From positions 1 through 64,000 of the forward strand of contig DASZPH010000028.1 of the NCBI GenBank assembly GCA_035550375.1: 64,000 bases of DNA. The letters run 5' to 3'. The stretch comes from DASSFG01 sp035550375. Lineage in GTDB: Bacteria > Planctomycetota > Planctomycetia > Pirellulales > JAICIG01. Below are positions 18,758 to 27,906 of this stretch, in pieces (the first letter of the stretch is position 1; each line of letters starts with the position of its first letter). The position numbers and the translations under genes were made by a program. Under the pieces are notes generated by a model, which saw nothing but the letters and a program-made list of their open reading frames with translations, was not told the origin of the DNA and did no database searches.

Positions 18758-20239
18758 ATGCCCCGCGTTTCCCTGACGATGATCGTGCGCGACGAGGAGG
18801 CGAACCTTCCGGCCTGCTTGTCGAGCGTCGCCGGCCTGGTGGACGAGATTGTGATCGTCGACACCGGCTCGACCGACGGAACCCGCTCGGTGGCCCAGTC
18901 GTACGGCGCACGCCTGTTCGACTTCCCCTGGTCCGACGACTTTGCGGCCGCTCGCAATGAGGCGCTCAGGCATGCCCGCGGGGACTGGGTTTTCTGGCTC
19001 GACGCCGACGACCGGCTGGACGACGAAAACCGAACCAGGCTTCGCGTGTTGTTTGCCCATCTGACTCTCGACCTGGCGGTCTGGCTGCTGCGCTGCGTCA
19101 GCGTCTCACAGGGTGATGACGGATCGGCGACCGTGCTTGAGCAGGGGCGGTTATTTCGCCGCGACCCGCGAGTACGGTGGGAATACCGGGTACACGAGCA
19201 GATCGTGCCGTCGATCCAACGGCTCGGCGGCGCCACGCGCTCAAGCGACGTCGTCGTGCAGCACGTGGGCTATGGCGAGGCGCGGCTGCGGCGTGCCAAG
19301 CTCGATCGTGACCTGCGATTGCTCGCCTTGGACCTGGCCGAGCGGCCGGACGATCCGCTCGTTCTCTTTCACCTCGGTTGGACTCACTGGCTGCTGGGGG
19401 AGGCGAGGGCCGCGCTGCCGGTTCTCGAGCGCGCTCGGCAACTCGCTCCGCCCGCGCTGGCCGTTGTAACCAAGCTTTATCCGCTGTTGGTTCGATGCGC
19501 GCGGCAGGTCGGCGCGGGCGACGCCGCCCTCGTCGTCTGCCAGGAGGGGCTCGCGCGCCACCCCGACCACGCCGAGTTGCTCTTTCACCAAGGGCAACTG
19601 CTCAACGAGCGGCGGCGCTTCGCCGAAGCCGAGGCGTCGCTTTTGCGCATGGTTCACCTGACGGCGAGCGCCGGCGCGGCGATGGGTGAGGATCCCGCAC
19701 TACGCGGCTTCAAGGGGCGCTGTGTGCTGGCGGAAGTCTATCGCGACTGGGGGAGGCCGGCGGATGCCGAGGCCCAGTGGCAGGCCGCGCTGGCTGAGCA
19801 GCCCGGCTACCTGGTCGCCTGGATCTGCCTGGGCGATCTCTACCTGGCCCAGGGCCGGTGGTCCGACGCCGAGCAACTCGCGCGGCGGCTCGAAACCGAG
19901 CACGACCGTCCGGCGGACGGGCTGCTGCTGCGGGCCCGCGGGCACATGACGCGGCGCGAGTTCACGACCGCCCGGCGGCTAGCCGAGACGGCCGTCAATC
20001 TTTCACCGACGACGCTCATGCCGCGGGAGATACTGAGCCACATTCTGGTGCTGGAGGGGCGCGACTGGGCGGCGGCGGAAGACGCCGTGCGCGAGGTTCT
20101 CGCCCGCCATCCCTCGAACGCCACGGCGCTGGCGAACCTCGCGGTCATCCAGCGGCGGCGGACGGAGCAGCCGAGCGCGGCACGCGAGGATGCGGGCAGG
20201 TCAAACCCGCTCCTCGGCGGCTCGATCATCGTGGGGTAA
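18758..20239 (+). CDS. Family 2 glycosyltransferase with TPR repeats
   Basis: A 493-residue protein. Residues 1-220 form a GT-A glycosyltransferase of family 2: SLTMIVRDEEANL at the N-terminus, VDTGSTDGTR, and the metal/nucleotide-binding DADDRL motif near residue 85. The remaining 270 residues are tetratricopeptide repeats (for example LVLFHLGWTHWLLGEARAAL and ALANLAVIQRRRTE). This architecture is typical of the SPBc2/WaaE-like GT2-TPR proteins that modify proteins or cell-surface glycans. It has no membrane segment and is probably cytoplasmic. It is divergent from the hydroxylase gene and convergent with the MtfA-type gene downstream. Confidence 0.88.
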   Translation: MPRVSLTMIVRDEEANLPACLSSVAGLVDEIVIVDTGSTDGTRSVAQSYGARLFDFPWSDDFAAARNEALRHARGDWVFWLDADDRLDDENRTRLRVLFAHLTLDLAVWLLRCVSVSQGDDGSATVLEQGRLFRRDPRVRWEYRVHEQIVPSIQRLGGATRSSDVVVQHVGYGEARLRRAKLDRDLRLLALDLAERPDDPLVLFHLGWTHWLLGEARAALPVLERARQLAPPALAVVTKLYPLLVRCARQVGAGDAALVVCQEGLARHPDHAELLFHQGQLLNERRRFAEAEASLLRMVHLTASAGAAMGEDPALRGFKGRCVLAEVYRDWGRPADAEAQWQAALAEQPGYLVAWICLGDLYLAQGRWSDAEQLARRLETEHDRPADGLLLRARGHMTRREFTTARRLAETAVNLSPTTLMPREILSHILVLEGRDWAAAEDAVREVLARHPSNATALANLAVIQRRRTEQPSAAREDAGRSNPLLGGSIIVG

Positions 20240-20346
20240 CACGAACATCGGAAGGTCCCTCTGGCGATCGACAGGGACCGATTCCCTCGACATCTCGTCA
20301 GCCTCAACCCTGCCTTCGCCAGACGTTAACTATGCGACCGTGTCAA

Positions 20347-21123
20347 TCAACCGTCGGCCGGCGCGAGTCGATCCCACGGCCAGGAGGCCGGATCCTGCAT
20401 GTAGAAATCGCGTAACACCTCGTAGAGCTCCGGGTGGCGCCGCGCAAGCGCGATCGGCCGCTCGAAAAAGCACTCCGTCGCGACGGCAAAGAACTCCGCC
20501 CGGCTGGTGGCGCCGTACTGGTTCAGGAGCGTCGCGCGACCGAGTTCGGAGGCCCGCACCAGCCGCTGATATTCTTTTTCCACCACCCGTTCCCAGCGAC
20601 GCTGCTGGCCGCGTTCCAAGGGCGGAGTGCCGTCCATGTCGCCGTCGAGGTCGTCGAGGTGGTGAGCAAACTCGTGAAATACCAGGTTTCCCCCTCGTTC
20701 GTCGAGCGACCTGGTGTTCTTCCACGAAAGGACAATCGGACCACGATGCCAGGCTTCGCCGTAGACCGGATGCTCCTCATGGACCAGCCCGTGGTCCATT
20801 CCAGGTGGATGCACGTAGGTGTCGGGGTAGATCAGCACCGATTGAATGCGGTCGTAGTGGTATTCGTAATCGATGCCCAGCACGAGCAGACACGCTTGCG
20901 CCGCGATGGTCACCTTCATTTCGTCGTCGACCGAGAGGCCGGCGCAGCCGACCCACGTCTTTTCGGCCACGAAGATCCGCACGCGATCGCGCAGCCTGGC
21001 CTGTTCTTCGTCTTTGAGCAGCGAATACTGGACGACATTGGTCCGCAGGTAACCGAGCCACGCCTCCGGAAAGGGCTCGGCAAGCAGCCGTTCGCGACGG
21101 CGATGTTTGGACCAGGGAAACAC
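20347..21123 (-). CDS. MtfA-type zinc-dependent peptidase (M90 family)
   Basis: A 258-residue metallopeptidase. The zinc motif HEFAHHLDDLDG (about residue 150) gives the two histidines and the catalytic glutamate. Other conserved blocks are LRDRVRIFVAEKTWVGCAGL near the N-terminus and EFFAVATECFFERP, whose glutamate may be the third zinc ligand. In E. coli MtfA binds and inactivates the Mlc repressor and so affects glucose uptake. No Mlc or PTS gene is nearby. The start is GTG at 21123, since no ATG lies near the family's N-terminus (FPWSKHRRRERLL). Soluble and probably cytoplasmic. Confidence 0.87.
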   Translation of the reverse strand: MFPWSKHRRRERLLAEPFPEAWLGYLRTNVVQYSLLKDEEQARLRDRVRIFVAEKTWVGCAGLSVDDEMKVTIAAQACLLVLGIDYEYHYDRIQSVLIYPDTYVHPPGMDHGLVHEEHPVYGEAWHRGPIVLSWKNTRSLDERGGNLVFHEFAHHLDDLDGDMDGTPPLERGQQRRWERVVEKEYQRLVRASELGRATLLNQYGATSRAEFFAVATECFFERPIALARRHPELYEVLRDFYMQDPASWPWDRLAPADG

Positions 21124-21278
21124 GTGGGCTTTGTCGGAACGACCCGTAGCGGCGAATCGGGAGCAGCGACGCGGGTCGACTCTAAATCGCCGTGGGCGCC
21201 GTTTGGGGAGGAAGGGGCTTCCTAGCTCGTCACCATCGACGTAGACGGCCTAGGAAGGCCATCCTCCTTAACGGCTGT

Positions 21279-22754
21279 TTAGTCCGACTCCATCTCGGCG
21301 GGCTCGCCGTCTTCCAGTGAACCACTGTACGAGACCACAACCTGGTCGTCTTCGTCAAGTCCTTCGATCACCTCGGCGCGCAGGCCGTCGTCGCGGCCGA
21401 CGCGGATGTGCGTTTCATTGGCCACGTGGCCATGGACGACGTACACCGTCCCTTCGCCTTCGGACGTGTGCTCGTGTAAAGCGCCTGAAGGAATCGTGAG
21501 GCGGTTCGTGGGCTCTTCCAGCAAGATGGTGACGGCGCCGTACATCCCTTCTCGCAAGCGGCCGGTGGGATTGGGCAAGTCGATCTCCGCCCGCATCGTC
21601 CGGTTGGCCGGGTCTTCAAATTCGGCGAAGCGGTCGATCTTGCCCCGAAACTCTTCCCCTTGGAGAGCGTCGATGCGCACCACGGCTTCGTCACCGCGAT
21701 CCAGATAGGGCACGTCGATGTCGCGGACGTAGACGACCACCCGCATCAGGTCGGTCCGGGCCACGGAGAGAAGGGGCATCTGTCCCCCTTCGTTGGCGGC
21801 CAGGATGAACGCGCCGCGGTGGTAGTTGCGGCTGGTGATCACGCCGTCGTAAGGCGAAGCGATCTGCAGGTAGTCGGCCATGATCTGGGCCAGTTTTTCG
21901 GCGGCCTCTTTGACTCGCAACAGGCCGCGGGCCGCCGCCAGTTCGGCCCGGGCTGTTTCCACGTCGGCCCTGGCGCGTGCCAACTCGGCCTCGGCCGTTT
22001 TGACCGCCGCCTCGGCCTCCGCTTCGGCCGAAATGGCCGATTCATATTCTCGCTCCTTCTCGTCGGAGATGCGGTAATCGACGGCCCGTTGCTGCGTCAA
22101 CTCGATGTAGCGCACGTACTCTTTTTCCCGGAACTTGCGAGCCGCCGTGTATTTGCCGACCTGCGCCTTGCGCTGGGCGATCACGGCCTCGGCCGCCGTA
22201 ACTTCGGACTCTGCGGCCGTGACGCGCGCCGCCGCAAGCTGGACGTCGGCCTTGGCCTCTTCGACCGCCGCGGCCGCTTCCTCGACCCTTTGCTTGCGCT
22301 CCGGATCGAACACCTCGGCCAGCACCTGTCCACGCCGAACTGTGTCGCCGATGTCGACCGATTGGGCCGTCAAGTAGCCCGAAGCCTTGGAGTAGAGGTC
22401 GGCATATTGGAAAGCGTGCAACACGCCGGGCTGCGTTGTCGTGCGGGCCAGCCCTCCGCGGTGCGGTCTTTCGGTCTTTACCTTGAGGCGGGCTCGATCC
22501 TGCTTGTCGTCGGAGTCATCGCCCCGAGAGTGCCCATTCTGCGAACCGCCGCCGGATCGGTCCTTGTCGGCGGTGTCGTTTGAGTCCTCTCCGGCATAGG
22601 CCGACCAGGCATACGCACAACCCGCTCCCGCGAGCAGAGCCAAGGCGATGGCCACCGCCCAGGACAGCCAGCCAGTCCGGCTTTCGTTCTGGTAATCTCG
22701 CCGGGTTTTGTCTGCGTCGCTTTGATCGACGGTGCAGGGTGAGGCGGAGATCAT
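21279..22754 (-). CDS. RND efflux periplasmic adaptor (HlyD/MFP family)
   Basis: A 491-residue adaptor with an N-terminal membrane anchor (LSWAVAIALALLAGAGCAYAW, about residues 29-50), a Ser/Asp-rich spacer, and the two half-lipoyl segments that flank a long alpha-helical hairpin. The hairpin (about residues 165-305) is almost entirely Ala/Glu/Arg heptads, such as VEEAKADVQLAAARVTAAES. The second lipoyl half begins at LQIASPYDGVITSRNYHRGAF, and beta-barrel and membrane-proximal domains follow (GLRAEVIEGLDEDDQVV near the end). It should bridge the RND permease and an outer-membrane channel. It is divergent from the TPR and RND genes; the 273-bp gap (22755-23027) probably holds both promoters. 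Confidence 0.88.
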   Translation of the reverse strand: MISASPCTVDQSDADKTRRDYQNESRTGWLSWAVAIALALLAGAGCAYAWSAYAGEDSNDTADKDRSGGGSQNGHSRGDDSDDKQDRARLKVKTERPHRGGLARTTTQPGVLHAFQYADLYSKASGYLTAQSVDIGDTVRRGQVLAEVFDPERKQRVEEAAAAVEEAKADVQLAAARVTAAESEVTAAEAVIAQRKAQVGKYTAARKFREKEYVRYIELTQQRAVDYRISDEKEREYESAISAEAEAEAAVKTAEAELARARADVETARAELAAARGLLRVKEAAEKLAQIMADYLQIASPYDGVITSRNYHRGAFILAANEGGQMPLLSVARTDLMRVVVYVRDIDVPYLDRGDEAVVRIDALQGEEFRGKIDRFAEFEDPANRTMRAEIDLPNPTGRLREGMYGAVTILLEEPTNRLTIPSGALHEHTSEGEGTVYVVHGHVANETHIRVGRDDGLRAEVIEGLDEDDQVVVSYSGSLEDGEPAEMESD

Positions 22755-23027
22755 GACCGTGTGCTTGAAGTGGTGTGGAACCGAACTTGTTCCATTTGGC
22801 CCACCTGCGCGTGCGGGAGGCCGGCCCAATCGTCCCCAAGTGAGAGCAATCTGTGCGCCGCGAGCTCGTTTGCGGTGTACGCCCTCGATTGCAGGCGAGA
22901 CGCCCGCACCGCCCCTCCCCGTTTGCACGCACGGTGGCAGGCTTCGCGCCAGGCTGCTCGCACCAGGAGCCAAGGCACAATGTTTGCGGCCCCGCAAATG
23001 GTGGTCACTTTACGAAGGGGGACGGCT

Positions 23028-24401
23028 ATGTCGGACGAACGACGGGACGAAACGCGGCAAGGCGACCGCTCGTCGGCACAGAATGAAGATGCGCAGAGGC
23101 AGCCGGGCACGACCGCCCTCAGCACCAGCGACCCAGCGATCAAGTCGAGCGAAGCGATCGGTGCGCCCGAGAAAGCGGTGACTTATCAGACGAGCCACGT
23201 CTCTGCCGCCCCAGATCCTTATCCGTTCGAAGCAGGAGGGGACGTCGTTCAAGAAAGAGGCCAACAGAAACGTGACGGAGACAAAGGCGCAAAGAAAGGC
23301 GACGAGCAGGGGAAGGATAACCGGCAAAACGGCCGGCACCGAGGCGGGGAGCGAGGCTCACGCCAGCAAGGGGAGCACCGTGGAGGGGACGAGGAGAGCG
23401 AGCAACCGCGGAGGAAGACAAAGCACGCCCAGACTGCCAGTGCGGTGAACTGGAAGACGCTCGTCATGAGCGCGGTTCTGGCGGTGGTTTGCGGCGTGGG
23501 GGGAGCCTGGGGCTATTCGTCCTTCTTCGGAGCGTCGAAATCGGACGAGCAGGACTCCGACAAGAAAGGCTCAGACAAAGGTGACAAGGGGGGAGGCAAG
23601 TCGGGCGACGAGAAATCGGGCGAAGCGAAATCGGGCGGCAACGGATCGGGCAAGTCCAGTTCGGGAGGCAGCTCGAGCGAAGGGGGCGCGTCGGCCTCCG
23701 AGATACCCGGCTTCTCGGCGGCGAAGGATGCCGAAACATTCCGCAAAGAGTTGGAACACCTCTCGCACCGGCTCGACCTGCTCGCCGGCCGCATCGACCA
23801 GGTGACGCAGCCAGAGACTCAAACGCCCCCCGTGCTGCACACGCTGCAGGAAAAAGTCAACGAATTGGAAAGCGAGGTCGACCGGGTGGCAAACCTGCCT
23901 CACCGGTTTGAGCGACTCCAGCAGAAGCTCTCGAGCGCAGGCGAAGAGATCAAGATGCTCAAAGAGCGGATATCGGGCGAAGAGATGCCGATTGGCGAAG
24001 CGCCGTCCGCCCAGCCGGAAAACGGACCCGTTGCCGACGACCGCAGCGCGACCATCGCCTTCGAGGCCACGGGCACCGCCAACCCGGCCGACGAAGCCAC
24101 GCTCAAGCTGGCGATCGGCCTGTTTCGCGAAGGCCATTACTCGCAGGCTTACGAAGTGTTGCGGCGGCTGCAGCGCGAGCGTCCGCGCGACGCCCGGGTC
24201 TGGTATTACTCGGCGCTGGCCAACGGAATGGCGACGGGAGACTGGTCGGGCAAAACGAAACGGCTGGCCGAACGAGGGCTGGCTTGTGAAAAGGCCGGCA
24301 CGCCCTCGCGTAACGATATCGACGCCGCGCTGACCAATCTTCCGTCGGGCCACGGCGAGGACTGGCTGGCCGAACAGCGGCAGGCCGTCGTGTCGCGCTG
24401 A
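23028..24401 (+). CDS. Membrane-anchored TPR protein of the RND locus
   Basis: A 457-residue protein with a long, hydrophilic, probably cytoplasmic N-terminus (residues 1-140, rich in Gln, Gly, Arg, Asp), one membrane helix (about 143-165), and a periplasmic part. That part begins with a Lys/Ser/Gly/Asp low-complexity tract (about 170-225), then a coiled coil (about 235-330, LEHLSHRLDLLAGRIDQV and VNELESEVDRVANL) and TPR-like helices near the C-terminus (AIGLFREGHYSQAYEVLRRL). GAAGGGGG lies 7 bases before the ATG at 23028. It sits 169 bp upstream of the RND permease on the same strand, so it may be an accessory scaffold for that pump. No family is recognised for the N-terminal half. Confidence 0.7.
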   Translation: MSDERRDETRQGDRSSAQNEDAQRQPGTTALSTSDPAIKSSEAIGAPEKAVTYQTSHVSAAPDPYPFEAGGDVVQERGQQKRDGDKGAKKGDEQGKDNRQNGRHRGGERGSRQQGEHRGGDEESEQPRRKTKHAQTASAVNWKTLVMSAVLAVVCGVGGAWGYSSFFGASKSDEQDSDKKGSDKGDKGGGKSGDEKSGEAKSGGNGSGKSSSGGSSSEGGASASEIPGFSAAKDAETFRKELEHLSHRLDLLAGRIDQVTQPETQTPPVLHTLQEKVNELESEVDRVANLPHRFERLQQKLSSAGEEIKMLKERISGEEMPIGEAPSAQPENGPVADDRSATIAFEATGTANPADEATLKLAIGLFREGHYSQAYEVLRRLQRERPRDARVWYYSALANGMATGDWSGKTKRLAERGLACEKAGTPSRNDIDAALTNLPSGHGEDWLAEQRQAVVSR

Positions 24402-24450
24402 GGGGAACATTTTTTGCGGTCCCGCCGAACAACGAGCACCGCGGTCGATG

Positions 24451-24490
24451 AAAACATTGCCGAAGTCGTCTTTCGCTCCGCGAAAGGCGA
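24451..24490. repeat. Dispersed repeat with CTTTCGCTCCGCGAAAG core
   Basis: The core is an inverted repeat (CTTTCGC / GCGAAAG), preceded by AAAACATTGCCGAAGTCGT. A near-identical copy lies at 30639-30675, and a related hairpin at 57859-57896. It lies in the gap between the TPR protein and the RND permease. Confidence 0.65.
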
Positions 24491-24570
24491 CGGTAGGTGG
24501 CAGGGTGTTTCCCAACCAAGTCTGACGCTAACGTCCTCCGCCCTTTTGTCTCGCCCACACGAAAGCAGCC

Positions 24571-27500
24571 ATGCGCGGACTGATCGAAGCTTCACTGCGA
24601 AACAAACACGCCGTCGTTGTGTTCGCGCTCACGATCGTGCTGTTGGGTGGGTTGAGCACCTACCTGGTCAAAATCGACATCCTGCCGGCATATCAGAGCC
24701 CGGCGGTCATGGTGCTCACGTTCTACAGCGGCATGCCGCCTTCGGACGTGGAAAAGGACATCACCAACCGCATCGAACGCTGGACCGATATGGCTTCCGG
24801 GCTGAAGCGACAAGAATCCCGCTCCATCCTCGGGGCCAGCATCGTTTACAACTACTTTTACTCGAGCGTCGACCGGGGGGAGGCAGTCACCCTGACGCAG
24901 TCGATGGCCCAGTCGGTCGTGCCGCAAATGCCGCCCGGCACGCTGCCTCCCGTCGTCATGTCCTACGACCCGACGAGCACGACGCCCGTCTGCATGATCG
25001 CTCTCAACAGCGAGGCGTATGGCGAGAAAACGCTCTACGACGTCGGCCGATATGAAGTCCGCAATCGTGTCATGACGGTGCGCGGGGCGGTTTCGCCCGT
25101 GGTGTTCGGCGGCAAGATTCGGGCGGTCCAAATCTATCTCGACCGGCAGCGCATGCAGGCTCGGCAGTTGTCGCCGCTGGACGTGATGCAAAGCGTCGCC
25201 ACGTCGAACGTGTTTCTGCCGACGGGCGAACTGATTGTTGGCGACAAGGATTACTTCGTCGAAAGCAATTCCTTGATCTCAGAAGTTGAAGATATGGGGC
25301 AAATCCCGCTGCGTACCGAGCACGGCAACCGGGGCTACGTCGGCGACGTGGCAACGCCGACCGACTCCTCGATGATCCAGACGACCATCGTGCGCGTGCA
25401 GGGCAAGAAGCAGGTCTACGTTCCCGTGATGCGGCAAAGCGGCGCCAGCACGGTGGAGGTGGTCGACCAACTGCGGGCGAAGCTGCCCGAGATTCAGTCG
25501 CAGTTGTCGCGGCCCGGCATCAAGCTGGAAATGATCATGGACCAGTCGGTCTACGTCCGCAACTCGATTCGCAGCCTGGCCACGGAAGCGGGCCTGGGAG
25601 CCCTGCTTTGCTCCCTGGTTATTCTGCTTTTCTTGGGCCGGCTTCGCATGACCGCGATCGCCGTCATGACCATCCCCATCTCCATCCTGGCGGCCATCGG
25701 ACTGCTGTTCGCCACGCAGCAAACCGTCAACGTCATGACGCTGTCGGGCATCGCGATGGCCATCGGGCCGATGGTCGACAGCGCCATCATCTGCTTGGAA
25801 AACATCGACCGCCTGCTCGAACAGGGGGAATCGCTGCACAACTCTTCGCTGGACGGCGCCAGCCAGGTCGCTTTGCCCGAGCTCGTTTCTAGCTTGAGCA
25901 CGCTGATGGTCCTTTCGCCCCTGGCGTTCATTCCGGGCGTCAGCTCGTTTTTGTTTCGCCCGATGGCCATGTCGGTGGCCTTCGCCATGGCGACCGCCTA
26001 CATCCTCAGCCGCACCCTCGTTCCCGCCGCCGCCGTGTCGTGGCTCAAGGAAGAGAAGTCGCAGGGGGACGACCGCAACGCGGGCCCGATTCGTCGGGCT
26101 TTCGACAAATGGCAGCGAATGGTGGAGGGGGGCACCGACCGCTACGTCCAAGCACTCGACTGGGTGCTCGACCACCGCTGGCTGGCGGTGGCCGTGGCTT
26201 TCTCGTTGTTGTTGGTGGTGGTCGGCGCGCTGGTCGTGCCCATCCGGCGCGAGTTCTTTCCCGAGGTCGACGCGGGGTCGTTCGAGATCTACTGCCGGGG
26301 GCCAAGCGGCACCCGTCTGGAGAAGATGAACGATCGCGTGGCCGACGTAGAAGACTACATCCGCCAGAAGATTCCGGACAAAGACCTCAAGCTGCTCCTC
26401 TCGGAGATCGGAGTCACGCCCGACTGGTCGGCCGGCTACTCCAAGAACTCGGCCAAGTTCGAGTCGATCGTGCGCGTGCAGTTGACCGAGGACCGCGACG
26501 AATCGGCGCAGCACTACGTGCACGTCTTGCGGCACGGGTTTGCCCGCCAGAAGAAGTTCGCCGATCTGGAGTTTTCCTTCAACGCCGGGGGCTTGATCCT
26601 GGGCGCCCTGAACGAAGGCAAGGTCACTCCCATCGACATCCGCGTCAGCGGCAAGAAGAAGCGGGACGCGCACCGGATCGCCGACCTCATCCACCGCAAA
26701 GTGGCCGAGATCGACGGCGTGGCCGACGCCCGCATCCTGCAGCGCCAGGACTACCCCACCTACAAGATCGAGGTAGACCGTGCCAAGGCGGCCGACCTCG
26801 GTCTGGCGCAGGAGGACGTGATGAAATCGGTCATCGCGGCCCTCAACTCCAGCATTCAGTTCAACAAGCACATTTTCTGGATCGACGAGAAGAGCGGCAA
26901 CCAGTACTTCGTCGGCGTGCAGTATCCGGAAGAGGACGTTGAGAACATCGAGTCGCTGCTCGATATCCCCGTAACCGGCGTCAACCAGTGGTCGCTGGCG
27001 CACCGGGCCGCGGCGCGCCATCCGCCAGAAATCACGCGGCCGGCCGAAATCAGCAAGGCGACGATCGCCGCCCCGGTCCCCCTGGCGAACGTGGTGAAAA
27101 TCACCCGCACCACCAGCCCGCCCCTGGTCACGCATGAGGACATTCGTCCCACGATCGAGCTGCAAGTGAACGTCGAAGATCGTGACCTTGGGCACGTCGC
27201 CGACGACATCGCCGAAGTGCTGGATCAGTTCGGGAAGAAGAAGGAAAAGAAGTCGGGCAAGAGCGAGCAACAAGGAACGACCTGGAACGCCTACGACCCC
27301 GATTCGAGCGAAAAAGAGTTGTTGGAAGGCGTCAACATCTCGCTTAGCGGCGAGTACTCGCGCATGCAGGAGACGTTCGAGAACCTGGCCGCCGGCCTGG
27401 TGCTCGCCGTGATCCTGATCTACTTCATGATGGTGGCGCTCACGCAGTCGTTCGTCGTGCCGTTGTGCGTGCTGCTGGCCGTGCCGTTGATCATGATCGG

Positions 27501-27897
27501 CGCGCTGCCGATGCTGTTCATCACCAAAACGGCGGTCAACGTGCAGTCGCTGTTGGGTTTCATCTTCAGCGTCGGCATCGTGGTGGCCAACACCGTTCTG
27601 TTGACCGACGTGGCCCAGCAATTTCGCGACGAAGAAAACCTCTCGCCCCGAGACGCCATTCACAAGGCGGCCAAGATCCGTGCCCGCCCGGTGACGATGA
27701 CCGCCCTGGCCGCCTTCTTTGCCATGATTCCTACCGCCTTGGCCCTGGAGAAGGGCAGCGAGGCGAACGCCCCTTTGGGGCGGGCTATCTTGGGAGGTCT
27801 GCTGGCCGCCTGGCCCTCGACGCTCTTCATCGTGCCCTCGCTCTACACCATCATGGTCCGCGACAAGCGGGGTCGTGAATCGGACGACGGTAAATAA
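24571..27897 (+). CDS. RND superfamily efflux permease (AcrB/CzcA-like)
   Basis: A 1108-residue inner-membrane permease with the RND layout: helix 1 (about residues 12-32), a large periplasmic loop, helices 2-6 (about 340-500), helix 7 (about 540), a second large loop, and helices 8-12 (about 945-1095). It has an insertion rich in Lys/Glu/Ser near residue 890. In the helix 4 motif (GIAMAIGPMVDSAIICLENIDR) only one of the two proton-relay aspartates remains. In helix 10 the usual lysine position reads GIVVANTVLLTD. This variant relay suggests a subfamily distinct from AcrB. With the adaptor at 21279 and the outer-membrane porin-like protein nearby it could form an export system. Substrate unknown. 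Confidence 0.9.
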   Translation: MRGLIEASLRNKHAVVVFALTIVLLGGLSTYLVKIDILPAYQSPAVMVLTFYSGMPPSDVEKDITNRIERWTDMASGLKRQESRSILGASIVYNYFYSSVDRGEAVTLTQSMAQSVVPQMPPGTLPPVVMSYDPTSTTPVCMIALNSEAYGEKTLYDVGRYEVRNRVMTVRGAVSPVVFGGKIRAVQIYLDRQRMQARQLSPLDVMQSVATSNVFLPTGELIVGDKDYFVESNSLISEVEDMGQIPLRTEHGNRGYVGDVATPTDSSMIQTTIVRVQGKKQVYVPVMRQSGASTVEVVDQLRAKLPEIQSQLSRPGIKLEMIMDQSVYVRNSIRSLATEAGLGALLCSLVILLFLGRLRMTAIAVMTIPISILAAIGLLFATQQTVNVMTLSGIAMAIGPMVDSAIICLENIDRLLEQGESLHNSSLDGASQVALPELVSSLSTLMVLSPLAFIPGVSSFLFRPMAMSVAFAMATAYILSRTLVPAAAVSWLKEEKSQGDDRNAGPIRRAFDKWQRMVEGGTDRYVQALDWVLDHRWLAVAVAFSLLLVVVGALVVPIRREFFPEVDAGSFEIYCRGPSGTRLEKMNDRVADVEDYIRQKIPDKDLKLLLSEIGVTPDWSAGYSKNSAKFESIVRVQLTEDRDESAQHYVHVLRHGFARQKKFADLEFSFNAGGLILGALNEGKVTPIDIRVSGKKKRDAHRIADLIHRKVAEIDGVADARILQRQDYPTYKIEVDRAKAADLGLAQEDVMKSVIAALNSSIQFNKHIFWIDEKSGNQYFVGVQYPEEDVENIESLLDIPVTGVNQWSLAHRAAARHPPEITRPAEISKATIAAPVPLANVVKITRTTSPPLVTHEDIRPTIELQVNVEDRDLGHVADDIAEVLDQFGKKKEKKSGKSEQQGTTWNAYDPDSSEKELLEGVNISLSGEYSRMQETFENLAAGLVLAVILIYFMMVALTQSFVVPLCVLLAVPLIMIGALPMLFITKTAVNVQSLLGFIFSVGIVVANTVLLTDVAQQFRDEENLSPRDAIHKAAKIRARPVTMTALAAFFAMIPTALALEKGSEANAPLGRAILGGLLAAWPSTLFIVPSLYTIMVRDKRGRESDDGK

Positions 27898-27906
27898 GCC
27901 AGTGCC

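Noticed and set aside
24414..25055. A plus-strand frame overlapping the start of the RND permease
   Set aside because: Alternative frame of the permease gene; Arg/His-rich and without domains.
25279..27663. A 794-codon open frame antisense to the RND permease
   Set aside because: It follows from the GC-rich third-position bias of the real gene. Its translation is His/Arg/Asp-rich with no domain.
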